Notes: generated by a model from the sequence alone, not told the origin. Positions 53,442 to 64,000 are shown, numbered from the stretch's first letter. The stretch: 64,000 nt of DNA from Chrysogorgia sp. JL179-B06 (GCA_035772405.1 JAYKKM010000144.1:2204501-2268500), one strand, 5' to 3'. A program made the numbers and translations.

Positions 53442-54252
53442 CCGGGTGTCCCAAAAAAAAGTACTCCGGTTTGATTCATAATAACTTCTAAACGAGTGAA
53501 GCTATTAAACTGAAATAACTTTCATTAGATAGAGGGAAGACTAACTTAGATTTTGAAATATTACAGTTGTATTTTACTTAAAAATTCACGGAGATATTAA
53601 TGTTCAAAATCGGTAGCATATTTCTGGATGTGTCTAAAATATGCAAAAAACGCCGTATCAACTATTAATCAAGCACTATTAGCAGTAAATAAATGACACT
53701 TGACAAATTGTTTATTATGAAACGAAGTATTATTATTTACAAAATACAAGCAAGATTTATTCGTTCGGAATCGCGTGTCCTCTAGCACGAATGCACTGCC
53801 TAGCCCGTGACACCATTGCGTCGAAGGAGTCATGGATCATTCGTTGTTCTAGATTACGGCATGCTGTCACAATTGAGTTGCGAAGCTCTTCTAAATTCTG
53901 CGGTTGCTGATCATGTGGTACATTCCAAATTTGTTCATGTTAATTCAGAATAAACTCAGAATGAAACACAATCAAACCATAACTCCATAAGACATAACAT
54001 GCAACTCCCCAGAGACATCCAACATTAAGTATTTGATACGGCGTTTTTTGCATATTTTAGACACATCCAGAAATATGCTACCGATTTTGAACATTAACAT
54101 CTCCGTGAATTTTTAAGTAAAATACAACTGTAATATATCAAAATCTAAGCTAGTCTTCCCTCTATCTAATGAAAGTTATTTCAGTTTAATAGCTTCACTC
54201 GTTTAGAAGTTATTATGAATCAAACCGGAGTACTTTTTTTTGGGACACCCGG
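53442..54252. mobile_element. mariner/Tc1-like deletion derivative with 220 bp TIRs
   Basis: The ends CCGGGTGTCCCAAAAAAAAG and its complement are flanked by TA (53440-53441 and 54253-54254), the target of the IS630-Tc1-mariner group. The inverted match runs about 220 bp on each side (for example atgtgtctaaaatatgcaaa near 53635). Only a transposase tail remains inside. It inserted at the TA-rich 3' tail of the neighbouring LINE. Confidence 0.9.
53756..53940 (-). pseudogene. mariner-like transposase C-terminal fragment
   Basis: The minus strand encodes HEQIWNVPHDQQPQNLEELR and ARQCIRARGHAIPNE, followed by a stop. This fits the C-terminal end of mariner-like transposases (NPRTI-LK..I ... RRLQQCI...GGH). 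The catalytic DDE/DDD domain is gone. Confidence 0.75.
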
Positions 54253-54254
54253 TA

Positions 54255-56220
54255 CATACATATTTATTAGTTGCTCCCCAAAGGGGCTTTTCAGCACTAA
54301 TTTACATATTAATCTATATACATATTTTAATACATTGATTATAAAAAGTTTAACAATAATATACAAAGAATAACTATATAACAGGATATAAAAATTTATA
54401 ATAAAATAATCTATTCATTTAAGAAGTTAAAAAGAAGTTCTTTTTTCAAAGCTCGTTTAAAACTAAATACTGATGATAATGTTTTTAGATCTGTACTTAA
54501 GGAATTCCAAATTGTAGTTGCACGATATAAAAAGGACCGTTGACCCGTCGCTGTTCTATATTTTGGAGTTTGAAGGTTATCTCCTTGTCTGGTTACTCGA
54601 TTACATATTTCGGATCTTGTTACAAATTTGTCACATAAATAGCGAGGTCCAATATTGTTGACGCATTTATATGCCATAATAGCATCACGTATAAACAACA
54701 TTTGGTCAGTAGGTAACCATTTTAACTCTTTCAGCGATGGAGTAATATGGTCGTATTTTCTCAAGCCAGTGACAATCCTAGCTGCGAAGTTCTGTACTGC
54801 TTGCAATTTTTTCTTGTTCGCTTGGCTGGTCGTTGACAAGGTCCCAATACTGATCCCTGTGGAACGCCTGTTTTAATTGGAAGAACGTTGGATGTTGTTA
54901 TGCCAATTCTAACTGCTTGGGTTCGGTTCGTAAGAAAACTGTTGAACCACGCCAAGGCTGGTATAGATACACCATTATTTTGAAGTTTACGTAGCAGAAG
55001 AGAATGATCTATACTGTCAAATGCTTTACTTAGGTCAAGAAGTACAAGAACAGAATTTTTATCTCATCTATTGCTTCTAATATATGATCTGTTACAAATA
55101 TGTTCAAAGATTCAGTTGAGTGATTCTTCTTGTTTCCACTATGATGGCAAGTAAGTCGCATGTTATTATGCAAATATTCAGAAAATTGGTTAAAAACAGC
55201 CTTTTCACATATTTTCGAATTTATAGACAGTAAAGAAATTGGTCTGTTGTTGCTTGCTATTTCTTGATTCCCTTCTTTCGGCAGAGGTATAAATTTCCAA
55301 CCATCAGGAAAAGTACTAGTAGAGAATGACATATTAAGTATGTTCCTTAATGGTTCTAATATAGAAATTAAACATGTCTTTAAATCTTTAGCTGATATTT
55401 TGTCTGCACCTGGGGACTTATTTGAGGGTATATCCATAACAATTTTTACAAAATCTTCCCTGGTGATTGGATTTAGGAAGAACTGTTCCTTTTCAGGGAA
55501 ACGATTTGGGGTAACAATAGAGGTAATAATGGGAACATTCAACTCATTAGCTTTAGTTCTAATCGCATCCAAGGTCTTCGCACCAACTGTTGAGAAATAT
55601 TCATTGAATTCATTTGCCATAACCTTCGGATCCCTTTTACATTGCTGGATCTGTTTTGATTTATTTGGAATACAACCACGTATAGTTTTCCACATCGCAC
55701 GACTGTTTCCGTTATTCCTAATTATTTCGTTATTAACGAAATTAATTTCTGCTAGTTTAATCATCGCCTTTATTTCCCGATTTTTCTCTCGAAATTTATA
55801 CCAATCATACTGAGAATGAGATCGACGTGCCAACTTTAACAATTTCGTTCTTGATCTCTTGAGTTATAAATGGGTTTGTTTTATGTTTGAATTGCATTTG
55901 TTTTAATGGAGCATGTTTATCCAAAACTTGGCGGAAAAGAGATGTAAAGATATCCACCTTGTCATTAATATCAGAAATGTTTTGAAGGTCTTGCCAGGGA
56001 ATCTTTGACATATCATTAGAAAAGGTAAAAGAGTCAAAGCTCTTGTAACTTCTGGTCACGAACTTAACTGGTTTAACTTGGGTACTTTAAGATTAAGGAC
56101 AGCAAAAACGGTAAAATGATCACCAATAGTACTGTTTATAACACCAGATTTTAGCACTAATCCTGGATTTGTGGTAAGAATAACATCAAGTAATGATGAG
56201 TTGAATGTGATGTCAAGGTA
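54255..56220 (-). pseudogene. LINE ORF2, decayed (endonuclease end to RT C-terminus)
   Basis: From right to left on the minus strand: DITFNSSLLDVILTTNPGLV with a GDHFTVF block (endonuclease end), PWQDLQ, LDKHAPLKQM, KSPGADKISAKDLKTCL, NNRPISLLSINSKICEKAVF, then SLAWFNSFLTNRTQAVRIG and KTGVPQGSVLGP. The part from there to the FADD box is deleted: the GVPQGSVLGP block joins directly to the thumb part (LQAVQNFAARIVTGL, LKELKWLPTDQML, SFLYRATTIWNSL). Several frame breaks are present. The 3' UTR has a gctccccaaaggggc hairpin, and the end is at the mariner element (54254). Confidence 0.8.
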
Positions 56221-56410
56221 GTTAACTATCTTTTGATTGGCTTGGCTGGTTTAATTCACTAAAGTATCTAGAAAACCGTGTTCTGTTTCTATCGGCTGTT
56301 CTGGGTCCCATATTACGGAAAACTGCGAGTCGTTCACATATTTTGGCGGGCCGAGTACGCCAACGACTTTGGTACGCGTACCAGTTTAATTCGTATTTAC
56401 ACAAATAATT

Positions 56411-56434
56411 GCTGCCTCCCCTCAGGGAGGCAGC
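56411..56434. repeat. perfect short hairpin
   Basis: gctgcctccc, loop ctca, gggaggcagc: a 10 bp stem with a 4 nt loop. In eukaryotic DNA it is not a bacterial terminator; it may be a LINE 3' hairpin or a structured element. The rest of 56250-56857 has no recognised gene; a GC-richer patch lies at 56545-56660. Confidence 0.6.
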
Positions 56435-56857
56435 ACACTATTCTTGACACTTCTTGGGTTTCCCGTGCGTAACTCGTGCTCAGTCTCTTTGCCTAGCTAT
56501 GGATAGCCGACGAATATTTCGATTCAGTGTTCGAGCTTTATGTCTGGACGCACTTTCCGGGGGGAAACGGGGGGGGCACTTACTAGGGAAACTAGGGAAA
56601 ACTGCGCATGTTCTATTTGCACCGCGCTGTCTTCCGCTGTCTTCCCAAACTTCTCTGCTTTCACGGTAAGAATAACCAGTTATCGAATAGTTGACACTAA
56701 TTTTGTCTGTTTTCGCTTGCTTATGAACTGCCGAAATTCGAGAGTATTTGAGAGCCTGTGGACAAGAATCCCGATTACCCGATAATATTTCGATAACAAA
56801 CGCAATCGCTGTATGTTTCTTATTTGTATCGTCCTCAGTACTTTCATATTGACGACG

Positions 56858-57805
56858 AAATTAAAATATAAACTAGCAGCTAATAAGAGGAATTTCACAT
56901 TGGCCGCCATATTGAATTTTAGCGCGTAGAGACCTGGGAACTAGGAAATATTTAACGGGAATATATACTTCCGCCGCGAGGACCTAAAATATAACCTAAT
57001 AGATATATGAACAAACCGAAATACAAACCAATCCCTAATCCTAACCCAATCCTAACCCAACGCTAATACTAACCCAAATCCTAACCCTAAAACTGACTTG
57101 GGTTGATGCTATAATAATTTTACATTTCGGTTGCTCATATATCGAGAAAAGGCCCACATTTTAGCTTCCACGCGTTCTTTTACCACGTTGTATCATAGAA
57201 GGTATATTCCTCTGCCGTTAGTAAAATCACAGCAAATTTTGCGTCTTGTCCACCTCTGGTTACAATCTTTTTTAAGAAAACACGGAAGAGTATGATGTGG
57301 AAAAGTGAAACAAGGGTAATTTATGTTTGTTTTGATCGTGTAGACTTTTCTCCCAGAGAAAAATTTTCTAAGAATGCGCTCAAGAAATTTCAGCCTTGAA
57401 ATCAGTGATAAACGCTATTGATAAACTCGATTGTAATGATTATAAATAATAGATAAGAATAGAAATGCCGAATATAAGGCTTATATGTAATATAGTATGT
57501 ACTATCAGTATTCTGATTGCTTGCAAAAGCATTTTCAAGATTGTTTATATGCCGACCAACATGCCTTTGATTGAAAATTCCATCTCGGGAGTTGAAACCA
57601 GTGTGAAAGTTCAAAACGTTCGAACTAAACAGGGTTGAAAGACCGAACCTCTGAATTCTCCGAACTATAGACTAATTGATAAGTTCCAACAGAAATACAT
57701 CAAAATAGGCAGTGAAATTACTAGTTCCCAGGTATCTACGCTGTAAAATTCAATATGGCGGCCAATGTGAAATTCCTCTTATTAGCTGCTAGTAAAATAT
57801 AATTT
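56858..57805. mobile_element. element with 87 bp inverted ends
   Basis: The left arm (56858-56944) and right arm (about 57721-57805) are inverted copies, sharing actagcagctaataagagg, tggccgccatattgaatttt and cctgggaactag. The inside holds no gene, but a small MITE (57000-57152) is nested in it. Target duplications could not be fixed. Confidence 0.7.
57000..57152. mobile_element. short MITE with CTTTCTCGATATAT ends, copy 2
   Basis: Reverse copy of 40556-40670: ttttctcgatatatgagcaa at its right end and accctaaaactgacttgggt inside. It has a longer telomere-like tract (ctaatcctaacccaatccta) than copy 1. Confidence 0.75.
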
Positions 57806-60224
57806 GGCCGCCATCTTCAAAAACAGCATCGTAATTTAACCCAAATACGTACGTCGAACGTTTTCTTGACAAATAATCAACTCTACAAGCTCTCTTATAC
57901 CTTAAAACAAAGATAATTTATCTGTCTACTATATACGTAAACGTTATTGTGCTACCTTACTTAGTTGTTTTTAAAAAAGCGCAATATCGAACATGCCTTG
58001 ATATTCGTGATATGTCATTCGTCAAGCGCGGGATTTCCACAGAGCGCTCCATTTTTAAATTTTAAAAGTACTTTTACATGCCTGTAGCTGCTGCACAAGT
58101 TAAAGTGGTGTGACATTAGTTTCTATTGAAAAAACAAAGCTACACGGTTCAACATAGTTCGCAGTTTGGCATTGTTTACATTTAGATATCCAATTGTCCA
58201 AATTTAATACTATCATTGCTTACAATATATTAGCTTTTACTTCAATATAAATAGCTCATAGCCTCATTCCGTCATTCGTTGCCTTTCAAATTGCGGTATA
58301 TTCATACGTTGTGCTGCCGGCTGCGTACTTTTACATAGCCTTTACAAAAAATCAAATATTACAAACGTGAAGTTCGATTTGGCAGAAGGGTCGCTTGATC
58401 ATGGCAAATTTATGGCTTGCTCTTTCGAGTAAATGTTGTTCGAATTAGATGTATGGCGTTCAAACATTGAATTTTGACATAAACGCGCCATATATGATTA
58501 CCGTATGTTATTTTAATATTACAAGGCTATATGATCGCCTTGATATGTGGTGTAGATTCTACAGTCTATTTTATCCTCTATATGCTATAGAAATTTCTGG
58601 CATCATTCTGCTGGCATGCCTGATCAGTGATCCTGAACACTGCTCTAACTTCGTATCATGAACTGCTCCTGTCAGTTCACTTCTGATAAGAACTCCTAGT
58701 TAAAAAGTGCCGTGGCCCGTACCGATTTTTTTGCGGACTAAAAATTAACCGGGCTCTTGTCTCGGCCTCAGGTAAACCTAGACTCGGCGTAAACCTAGAC
58801 TCGGGCAGCCCGAGTAATATAAAGTAAAATATATATGTCGAGTTAATGATTACTAGTTCAATTCTTGATCAAAATTAGACTAGTTTTCCACAACTCGAAC
58901 ATTTTCTGTGGCCACAACGAAGCACAAGCAACGAAGACGATAATTTGTAAGTGAATGTTGACGTCTGCATTATATAAACGGAATATTTTAGTTGCATATT
59001 TGAAATATTATTATAAGGATTGTTGTATAATAAGTATAAATAAATACATGCAAATAAACATGCACTGTATAAGAAATCAACGATACAGTAGGTTGTTGTG
59101 CAGTCGAAAGAGTAAGTTGCCGGCCTAATCAGTTCGTATTTTAAAACTGTCTACGCAGCCCATTATTTTATATATTCATTATGTGCACAACATGCAACAT
59201 GGTTGCTAAAACCTGACACGAGGACTAGCTGTTCAGATTGCTGTATAAAGAATTTTAATTACTTTATGTGGTACTAGGTGTATCCGAGCATAACTATAAT
59301 TAGAGCATTGTTGCTAGCTGCAAAAGATCAACTATCAGAGAGTTTAAAAGTATTATTAGGAAGCGTACGTCAAAACATCCTTGTTAAAAACATTACCTTA
59401 ATACACCTGAGGAGATTTGTCGACTTCCAGAGAGGTCCAAAAATACGAGAGAAAATATGCATTGGGAAATTGACCCGCTTCGCTGGATAAGTAAAATATG
59501 CTGAGAATGTTTGCTAGATTGTGTGACCAAACTAAACTGCGGCTTATGTAATGTCGCGTTAACACAGCAAATAAATTGCGCAATTGCAATCCAGATACTG
59601 AGTTTCGTTTACACAGACACAGGTTGCAGATCTCGATTGGAGAGATCGCGTTAGCAATCCACATACGGAACATGAGGTTGAACTTATTCCGCTCGCGATC
59701 GGCTGTTTACGAGAAAAATTATTACTATCGCGATACCTCTTGATCGCGTTCGAGAGATATCGCGATGTAAACGAGGGGGACTTAATTTTGAACATTGGTT
59801 CAGTGTATATGAGCTACGGCAAATGACCGAATAGCATCGATAAAATATTCACAAGTGACAGTGAAGTTTGAAATGATTCTTTGTTTATGAACATATTTTG
59901 TAAAAATACATACTAATAAAACATGCATACAATGATTGTAACTTACTTAACAACCTGACATGCGGCCTAGCTTTTAATATAAAAAAAGTTAATGACTTAC
60001 TTGCTTGCTATGATCGATGCCGCTATGCTGTTACGCCTAGACATCAGATATGCTTGACTAGCAGCGTGTAGCCTGTGTAAATTTTATTTCTATGAGGTGG
60101 AGTCGGCAAGCAGGCTAGCGTTGCAGGCATTTTTGGGGAGGGCGGGCGCGTAGGTTACGGGAGTTGAGGAGCGAGTGGATTAATGGGGAGGGGGGAAAGG
60201 AACGCCTGCCCAATTCTCCGAAGA
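57806..60224. other. intergenic, no gene recognised
   Basis: AT-rich DNA with only short open stretches. A direct motif, 'cctagactcggcgtaaaccta' or parts of it, repeats at about 58780-58805. A small inverted pair with tcgcgatacc / gagatatcgcgatg lies at 59728-59766. A G-rich patch at 60105-60210 is treated among the findings. Confidence 0.45.
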
Positions 60225-60340
60225 GAATTCATTGATTGATTGATTGATTGAATCGATTTAATTATTTATTTATTAATATTTATACTGGGTAGCCCAATTC
60301 AGCTAAAAGCTGATTTAAATGGAGCCCTGATAAAGTGTCT
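60225..60340 (-). repeat. CR1-like LINE 3' end remnant
   Basis: The (ATTG)n run at 60230-60250 is followed by tttatactgggtagccc and ttcagctaaaagctgattt, the typical minus-strand appearance of CR1-like 3' UTR ends. No coding part follows. Confidence 0.55.
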
Positions 60341-60560
60341 ATCTCACGTTTGAGGATTTTATATATCCGTAATATTTGGGTTTAAGCCGAAAATGTCATC
60401 TTCATGGAGTTTTTCGCTGTCAAAGTTTCCGGATGTGATGTCACAAGAGGCATCCCAAACCAATAAACTCCGCACATAAACTCCGAGTAGCAGAGAATAA
60501 GTTAAACTTGTTTAAGTTAAACTTGTTAAGTTAAACTTGTATATGTATACACACACATAT

Positions 60561-60783
<223 letters not shown>

Positions 60784-60785
60784 AG

Positions 60786-60953
60786 TAGTATAGCAAGTGG
60801 GGCTGCGAGCCCAATCGACCTCAACCGTGAATATAAATACCAAAACATCACCAAATTTGGCCAAGTCACGACTCGACAAATTTGGCGATGTTTTGGTATT
60901 TATATTCACAGTTGAGGTCGAATAAGCCCACAGCCCCACTTGCTATACTACTA
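60786..60953. repeat. 168 bp palindrome (fold-back element)
   Basis: The arms tagtatagcaagtggggctg ... aaatttgg and their complement are about 72 bp each with a loop of about 18 bp near 60861-60878. They differ at a few sites (gcgagccc against gggcttattc). It looks like a palindromic MITE inserted at the (TA)n tract. Confidence 0.85.
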
Positions 60954-61302
60954 CAGCGATCGTTAGTCAATCTAAACACCCCTCCCACGTTTTCTACTAA
61001 ATTGATGCCAAACACACGCGAGACTCACGAGACAACACCAAATCGCTATTTTAACGAAATACGACACATTTCGTCAAATTTAGAAAAAGTTTTGTGTCGT
61101 CATTTTCGCATTTGTGTTTGGCAAACTATGACTGACGCGCTCTACCATTGTTTCGATTCACGCGCGAAAAAAAGCCACTAGATTGTGATTCTAGTGACGA
61201 TGTTTAATAAATTTTAACGAGAGAGCCACTAGAGTCTAGTGTTAAATAGATTTCACATGCGAGTGCTGTACCTGCTATACGAATCGAGGTCACCTGTCGA
61301 TG
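60954..61302. other. no gene recognised
   Basis: No domain is visible. The phrase 'ctagtg' with flanking agagccacta / gccactaga occurs twice (61170-61195 and 61225-61240), a minor repeat. Confidence 0.45.
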
Positions 61303-61464
61303 TTGCTAACAACAACATTCCATTACGAATAGCAACTACGACTTTTTAAAAAAATATTTTCACTTTTAAAAAATGTTTTCACTTTGAAAAAATATTTTCG
61401 TTTTAAAATATTTTTTTCAAAAAGTTGTGGTTGCTATTCGCAATGGAATGTTGTTGTTAGCGAC
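61303..61464. repeat. palindrome with AT-rich centre
   Basis: gctaacaacaacattccatt and cgaatagcaactacgacttttt at the left pair with aaaaagttgtggttgctattcg and aatggaatgttgttgttagc at the right. The centre is a set of tttttaaaaa-type repeats that may cruciform. It lies near the polymerase gene's downstream side and could be a terminal structure of that element or a MITE. Confidence 0.8.
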
Positions 61465-61659
61465 ACACCACGTACAACCACCTGCTGTCGTGCTGACTAT
61501 AAGAGAAGAATCGCAGTGTTTGAAGAAGGAGTGAGGACCACCATGCTAAGACTGTCTAACTTTGAGCATACTCGCTAAATCGTACACTATAAATATCGTG
61601 AATAAAAAACTGTTGTGTGAATGGACTCGCGCGGTTGTTATGAAACCACCTGCTAGCAT

Positions 61660-61950
61660 GCAAATTAGTCCGCCCGCTCACTATTTTCAATGTTTGTCGC
61701 GCTTCTGAAATGGTGGTCGTACACGTATTTAGACGTTGTGATTCCTCCCGACAACAAGCCTAAGAAAGGCACGTACGGTGTCACAATCGCGACAATGCTC
61801 TCGACGTCTTTTTTAACTCGTCGTTTAGTTCGTCAGGATTTTCAATAGCGTTCAACCCATCCAGTAAGCTAGCGAATTTGCTGATTAACAAGTCGGTGAG
61901 AAAAGCGTTTACAATCTCGCACGCGTGGGGAGAGCGACCTTATGGGAATC
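61660..61950 (-). other. possible small ORFs downstream of the polymerase gene
   Basis: Two overlapping minus-strand stretches follow the polymerase stop. One reads AFLTDLLISKFASLLDGLNA with ENPDELNDELKK; the other reads VAIVTPYVPFLGLLSGGITT, a hydrophobic membrane-like helix. Together they look like one small protein with a frame break, or two tiny ORFs. The base composition is like the polymerase gene and less AT-rich than the surroundings. I cannot name a family. Confidence 0.35.
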
Positions 61951-61962
61951 ACGTCGCAGTGT

Positions 61963-63999
61963 TTAAGGTATGTCTCTCACTACAATGTTTTTGTGACCAT
62001 ATGCGTAGGAGTCAATACCATTTTCTAAAAGGTATCGTTTATCATCAAAACAGGATAGCGACACTTTATTAATTTCGTAACTACCTAGCTGATGCTTGAC
62101 ACTTCTAATGGTCTTCATTGTGTGTCGCAATTGTTTCTGCTCAAGTAACACACTTTTATAATCTTCGTGCTTGATCACTTTTTTAATTATGTTCTTTCTA
62201 ATGCCTTTAGCGGTTTTCCCACCACCCCCATCCTCTTTCAAATAGCTATACATTTTACTGCGCAACCCAACGAACTCAATAATTGGTGTTCCAGCGCACT
62301 CGTCTTTCATCTTGCCAATAACTTTCTTATTCTCTTTGAAAGCGAACGGGTTGTCTGCAGGGTAATCGCTATTGTCAAACTTTTCGCGCTCCTCCATGAA
62401 GTCAGAGTAGACGTCGCCAGTTTTGATTGTGTACAACAGACTGTCAGTGTCGGTGAAGTGCAATCTACAGGTGTCGCTAGAGTACTTTTTCATAATATAA
62501 TTATAGTGAAAATTGTACATCAGCGTTTTGCTCAAGTCTAGTATGCACATACCCACATATGCAGGTCTATTTAATGTTAGCGTCTCTTTGACTTTGTGGA
62601 CAGCGACTAGATTCTCGCTAAATATCTTGCAAGACACAAACGTAGGCTTTGAGACAAGCTTTTCTAACTTTTTCTCGGTGGTCACTAATCTTACGTCCAC
62701 ACGCTTCCTCAAGTTTTCCATCGTTTTTCCGAACACACTGTTATTCATCAACTTGAAGAAGTCCTTCTCAAAAGCGTTCTTAGCCGCAGTTCTCTTGACT
62801 GTGTTAAAGTCGATGTACTTGCCCAACCACTTAGACTGGTCAAACTGTAGGACCCTATGCACCTTTTTGATTTTTAGTCCAAGACCTGTGTACAACTGCA
62901 GATTTCCATAGTGACACACGTACTTTTTTTTGTCCATCAAATTAGTCACCAACTTTTTCACGCCGCCAACACTCACATTAAATTTATTTTTGATTTTCGT
63001 GCAGTACTCCGACAACATGTCAACAGTTATTTCCATCTTCTCAGGAGCCAACGGGTAGTCGTTATGTAGGTCATGCAAATGGTCTGGATACTCCAAGTCG
63101 ACTTCAAGTAGTAGGCCCTTTTTACTATCGTTGTGATAGTCGCATAGATTAACCTTTTTTATTTCTTTCTCAGTCAACCACTTGAAGCCACCTGTAGGTA
63201 GACTTCGACTCATTGCCCACCCATATAAATTGTTGGCGTCAAGGTACATCAAATACTTCGACTCTTGCGCTTTATCGTACCCCTTCATATATTTATTGTT
63301 CGCCACGCCATGTCTGTTGCATATGTAGCTCACACCACCACGCATACCTAATTCTACGAACTGGAACATGTCGATGTCGGACAATAACTCGAGTTCTACT
63401 CCAGTCATCTTTAACATGGCATCCCAAGCCAATCCAGGCGACGTGAAATAGTGACACGGGTCTAATTTATACTCGCGATGGCATGTCTTTCTAAAGTTCT
63501 CAAAAACGTCGGCAAGCAAGAGCACATCGCTTTTCAAATACAGGTCGTGATACCCACCCATACTTTCAACGTCGAAGTAGTCCCACACGTCGATGGCACG
63601 CTCGTGCATTTCTTCCGTGATGTGCTCATCGTTCAGAACGCTGTAGAAATCTTTTTTGGAGGGTAGCTCGCGCTCGTCGAATTTATTAAAGGAGTCCATA
63701 TAATCGTAGGGATAGACTCCCTTTCTTGTCATAAGTGCCAACCCCTCGTCGCGAAACACTTCTGACGTGTACTTGAAAGCGTCCCTTGGTAGGTTCTTCA
63801 CCAAGTTGTCTAGACCGCTACTCATGAACTGAAAGCTGTCCAAAAATACCAAGTTTTTTCCAAGCATGAACGCCATGTACTTCTCCATGTTGTTCGGTAT
63901 CACATTTATGTCTTGACCAAACTTACCAATCTCCTGCATGATGAAATGGCTATCGTAGCCACGTAAGTTATGAAAGATCACAGGAATTTTATCAGTCAA
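61963..63999 (-). CDS. protein-primed family B DNA polymerase, C-terminal 678 residues (cut by window edge)
   Basis: The open frame is intact. Visible blocks are Exo II IFHNLRGYDSHFI at the window edge, Exo III YHDLYLKSDVLLLADVF, motif A YLDANNLYGWAM, motif B KLMNNSVFGKTMEN, motif C HFTDTDSLLY, and the C-terminal GLRSKMYSYL and SLSCFDDKRYLLENG. This is the type-2, protein-primed class found in Polinton/Maverick-like elements and related animal viruses. It replicates linear DNA from a terminal protein. The codon use has more GC than the neighbouring DNA. It is a divergent relative of the broken copy at 44197-47455, which has the same strand. The N-terminus and the rest of the element lie beyond 64000. 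Confidence 0.9.
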   Translation of the reverse strand: MTDKIPVIFHNLRGYDSHFIMQEIGKFGQDINVIPNNMEKYMAFMLGKNLVFLDSFQFMSSGLDNLVKNLPRDAFKYTSEVFRDEGLALMTRKGVYPYDYMDSFNKFDERELPSKKDFYSVLNDEHITEEMHERAIDVWDYFDVESMGGYHDLYLKSDVLLLADVFENFRKTCHREYKLDPCHYFTSPGLAWDAMLKMTGVELELLSDIDMFQFVELGMRGGVSYICNRHGVANNKYMKGYDKAQESKYLMYLDANNLYGWAMSRSLPTGGFKWLTEKEIKKVNLCDYHNDSKKGLLLEVDLEYPDHLHDLHNDYPLAPEKMEITVDMLSEYCTKIKNKFNVSVGGVKKLVTNLMDKKKYVCHYGNLQLYTGLGLKIKKVHRVLQFDQSKWLGKYIDFNTVKRTAAKNAFEKDFFKLMNNSVFGKTMENLRKRVDVRLVTTEKKLEKLVSKPTFVSCKIFSENLVAVHKVKETLTLNRPAYVGMCILDLSKTLMYNFHYNYIMKKYSSDTCRLHFTDTDSLLYTIKTGDVYSDFMEEREKFDNSDYPADNPFAFKENKKVIGKMKDECAGTPIIEFVGLRSKMYSYLKEDGGGGKTAKGIRKNIIKKVIKHEDYKSVLLEQKQLRHTMKTIRSVKHQLGSYEINKVSLSCFDDKRYLLENGIDSYAYGHKNIVVRDIP

Positions 64000-64000
64000 T

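Noticed and set aside
56411..56434. Rho-independent-type terminator hairpin
   Set aside because: The genome is eukaryotic and no T-run follows; kept only as a structural hairpin.

Overview
This 64 kb window is AT-rich eukaryotic DNA from an invertebrate animal, most likely a non-bilaterian such as a cnidarian. The clues are one intron-split ABC transporter gene of the ABCC/MRP kind, a dense mix of CR1-like LINEs whose ORF1 carries an esterase domain, Penelope-like fragments, an Academ-type DNA transposon with a helicase, protein-primed DNA polymerase genes of endogenous virus-like elements, and many MITEs. The species cannot be fixed from sequence alone. No bacterial operons, rRNA operon or CRISPR array are present.

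The only recognisable host gene is ABCC4-like and runs on the minus strand from 42758 down to 1103. Its visible exons are 42758-42234 (N-terminus, first membrane helices), 35401-35028 (TMD1), 31837-30452 (end of TMD1 plus NBD1), about 28781-28168 (TMD2) and 2006-1103 (NBD2 and stop). The 26 kb last intron, or intron pair, is filled with mobile DNA. One short TMD2 exon was not found and NBD1 carries a frame break, so the gene may be damaged.

From left to right, the mobile DNA is as follows. A head-to-head Penelope-like hairpin lies at 3362-3990. A LINE at about 4976-7322 is nested in a MITE. A long CR1-like LINE at 9207 to about 14000 is bracketed by 0.6 kb inverted repeats (8608-9207 and 17041-17602). 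A 1.6 kb element made of ACAACGTTGT repeats (17658-19242) splits an older RT fragment. A 7407 bp helicase-bearing transposon with 100 bp inverted ends and a 9 bp target duplication lies at 19906-27312. Several MITEs occupy 31-37 kb, and a CR1 copy at 36-39 kb has its middle inverted. A virus-like block at 44.2-51.8 kb carries a broken DNA polymerase B, a zinc-finger ORF, a VLTF3-like zinc ribbon and small coiled-coil or membrane ORFs, and a later LINE split it. A mariner derivative lies at 53442-54252 beside another LINE, and a second, better preserved polymerase B gene runs off the right edge at 61963-63999.

The most interesting unit is the 19.9-27.3 kb transposon. It has convergent multi-exon genes for a zinc-finger transposase (DUF6589/Academ-like) and a RecQ-like helicase, precise long TIRs that can themselves fold, and a perfect 9 bp target duplication. 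The virus-like block and its relative at the right edge come second.
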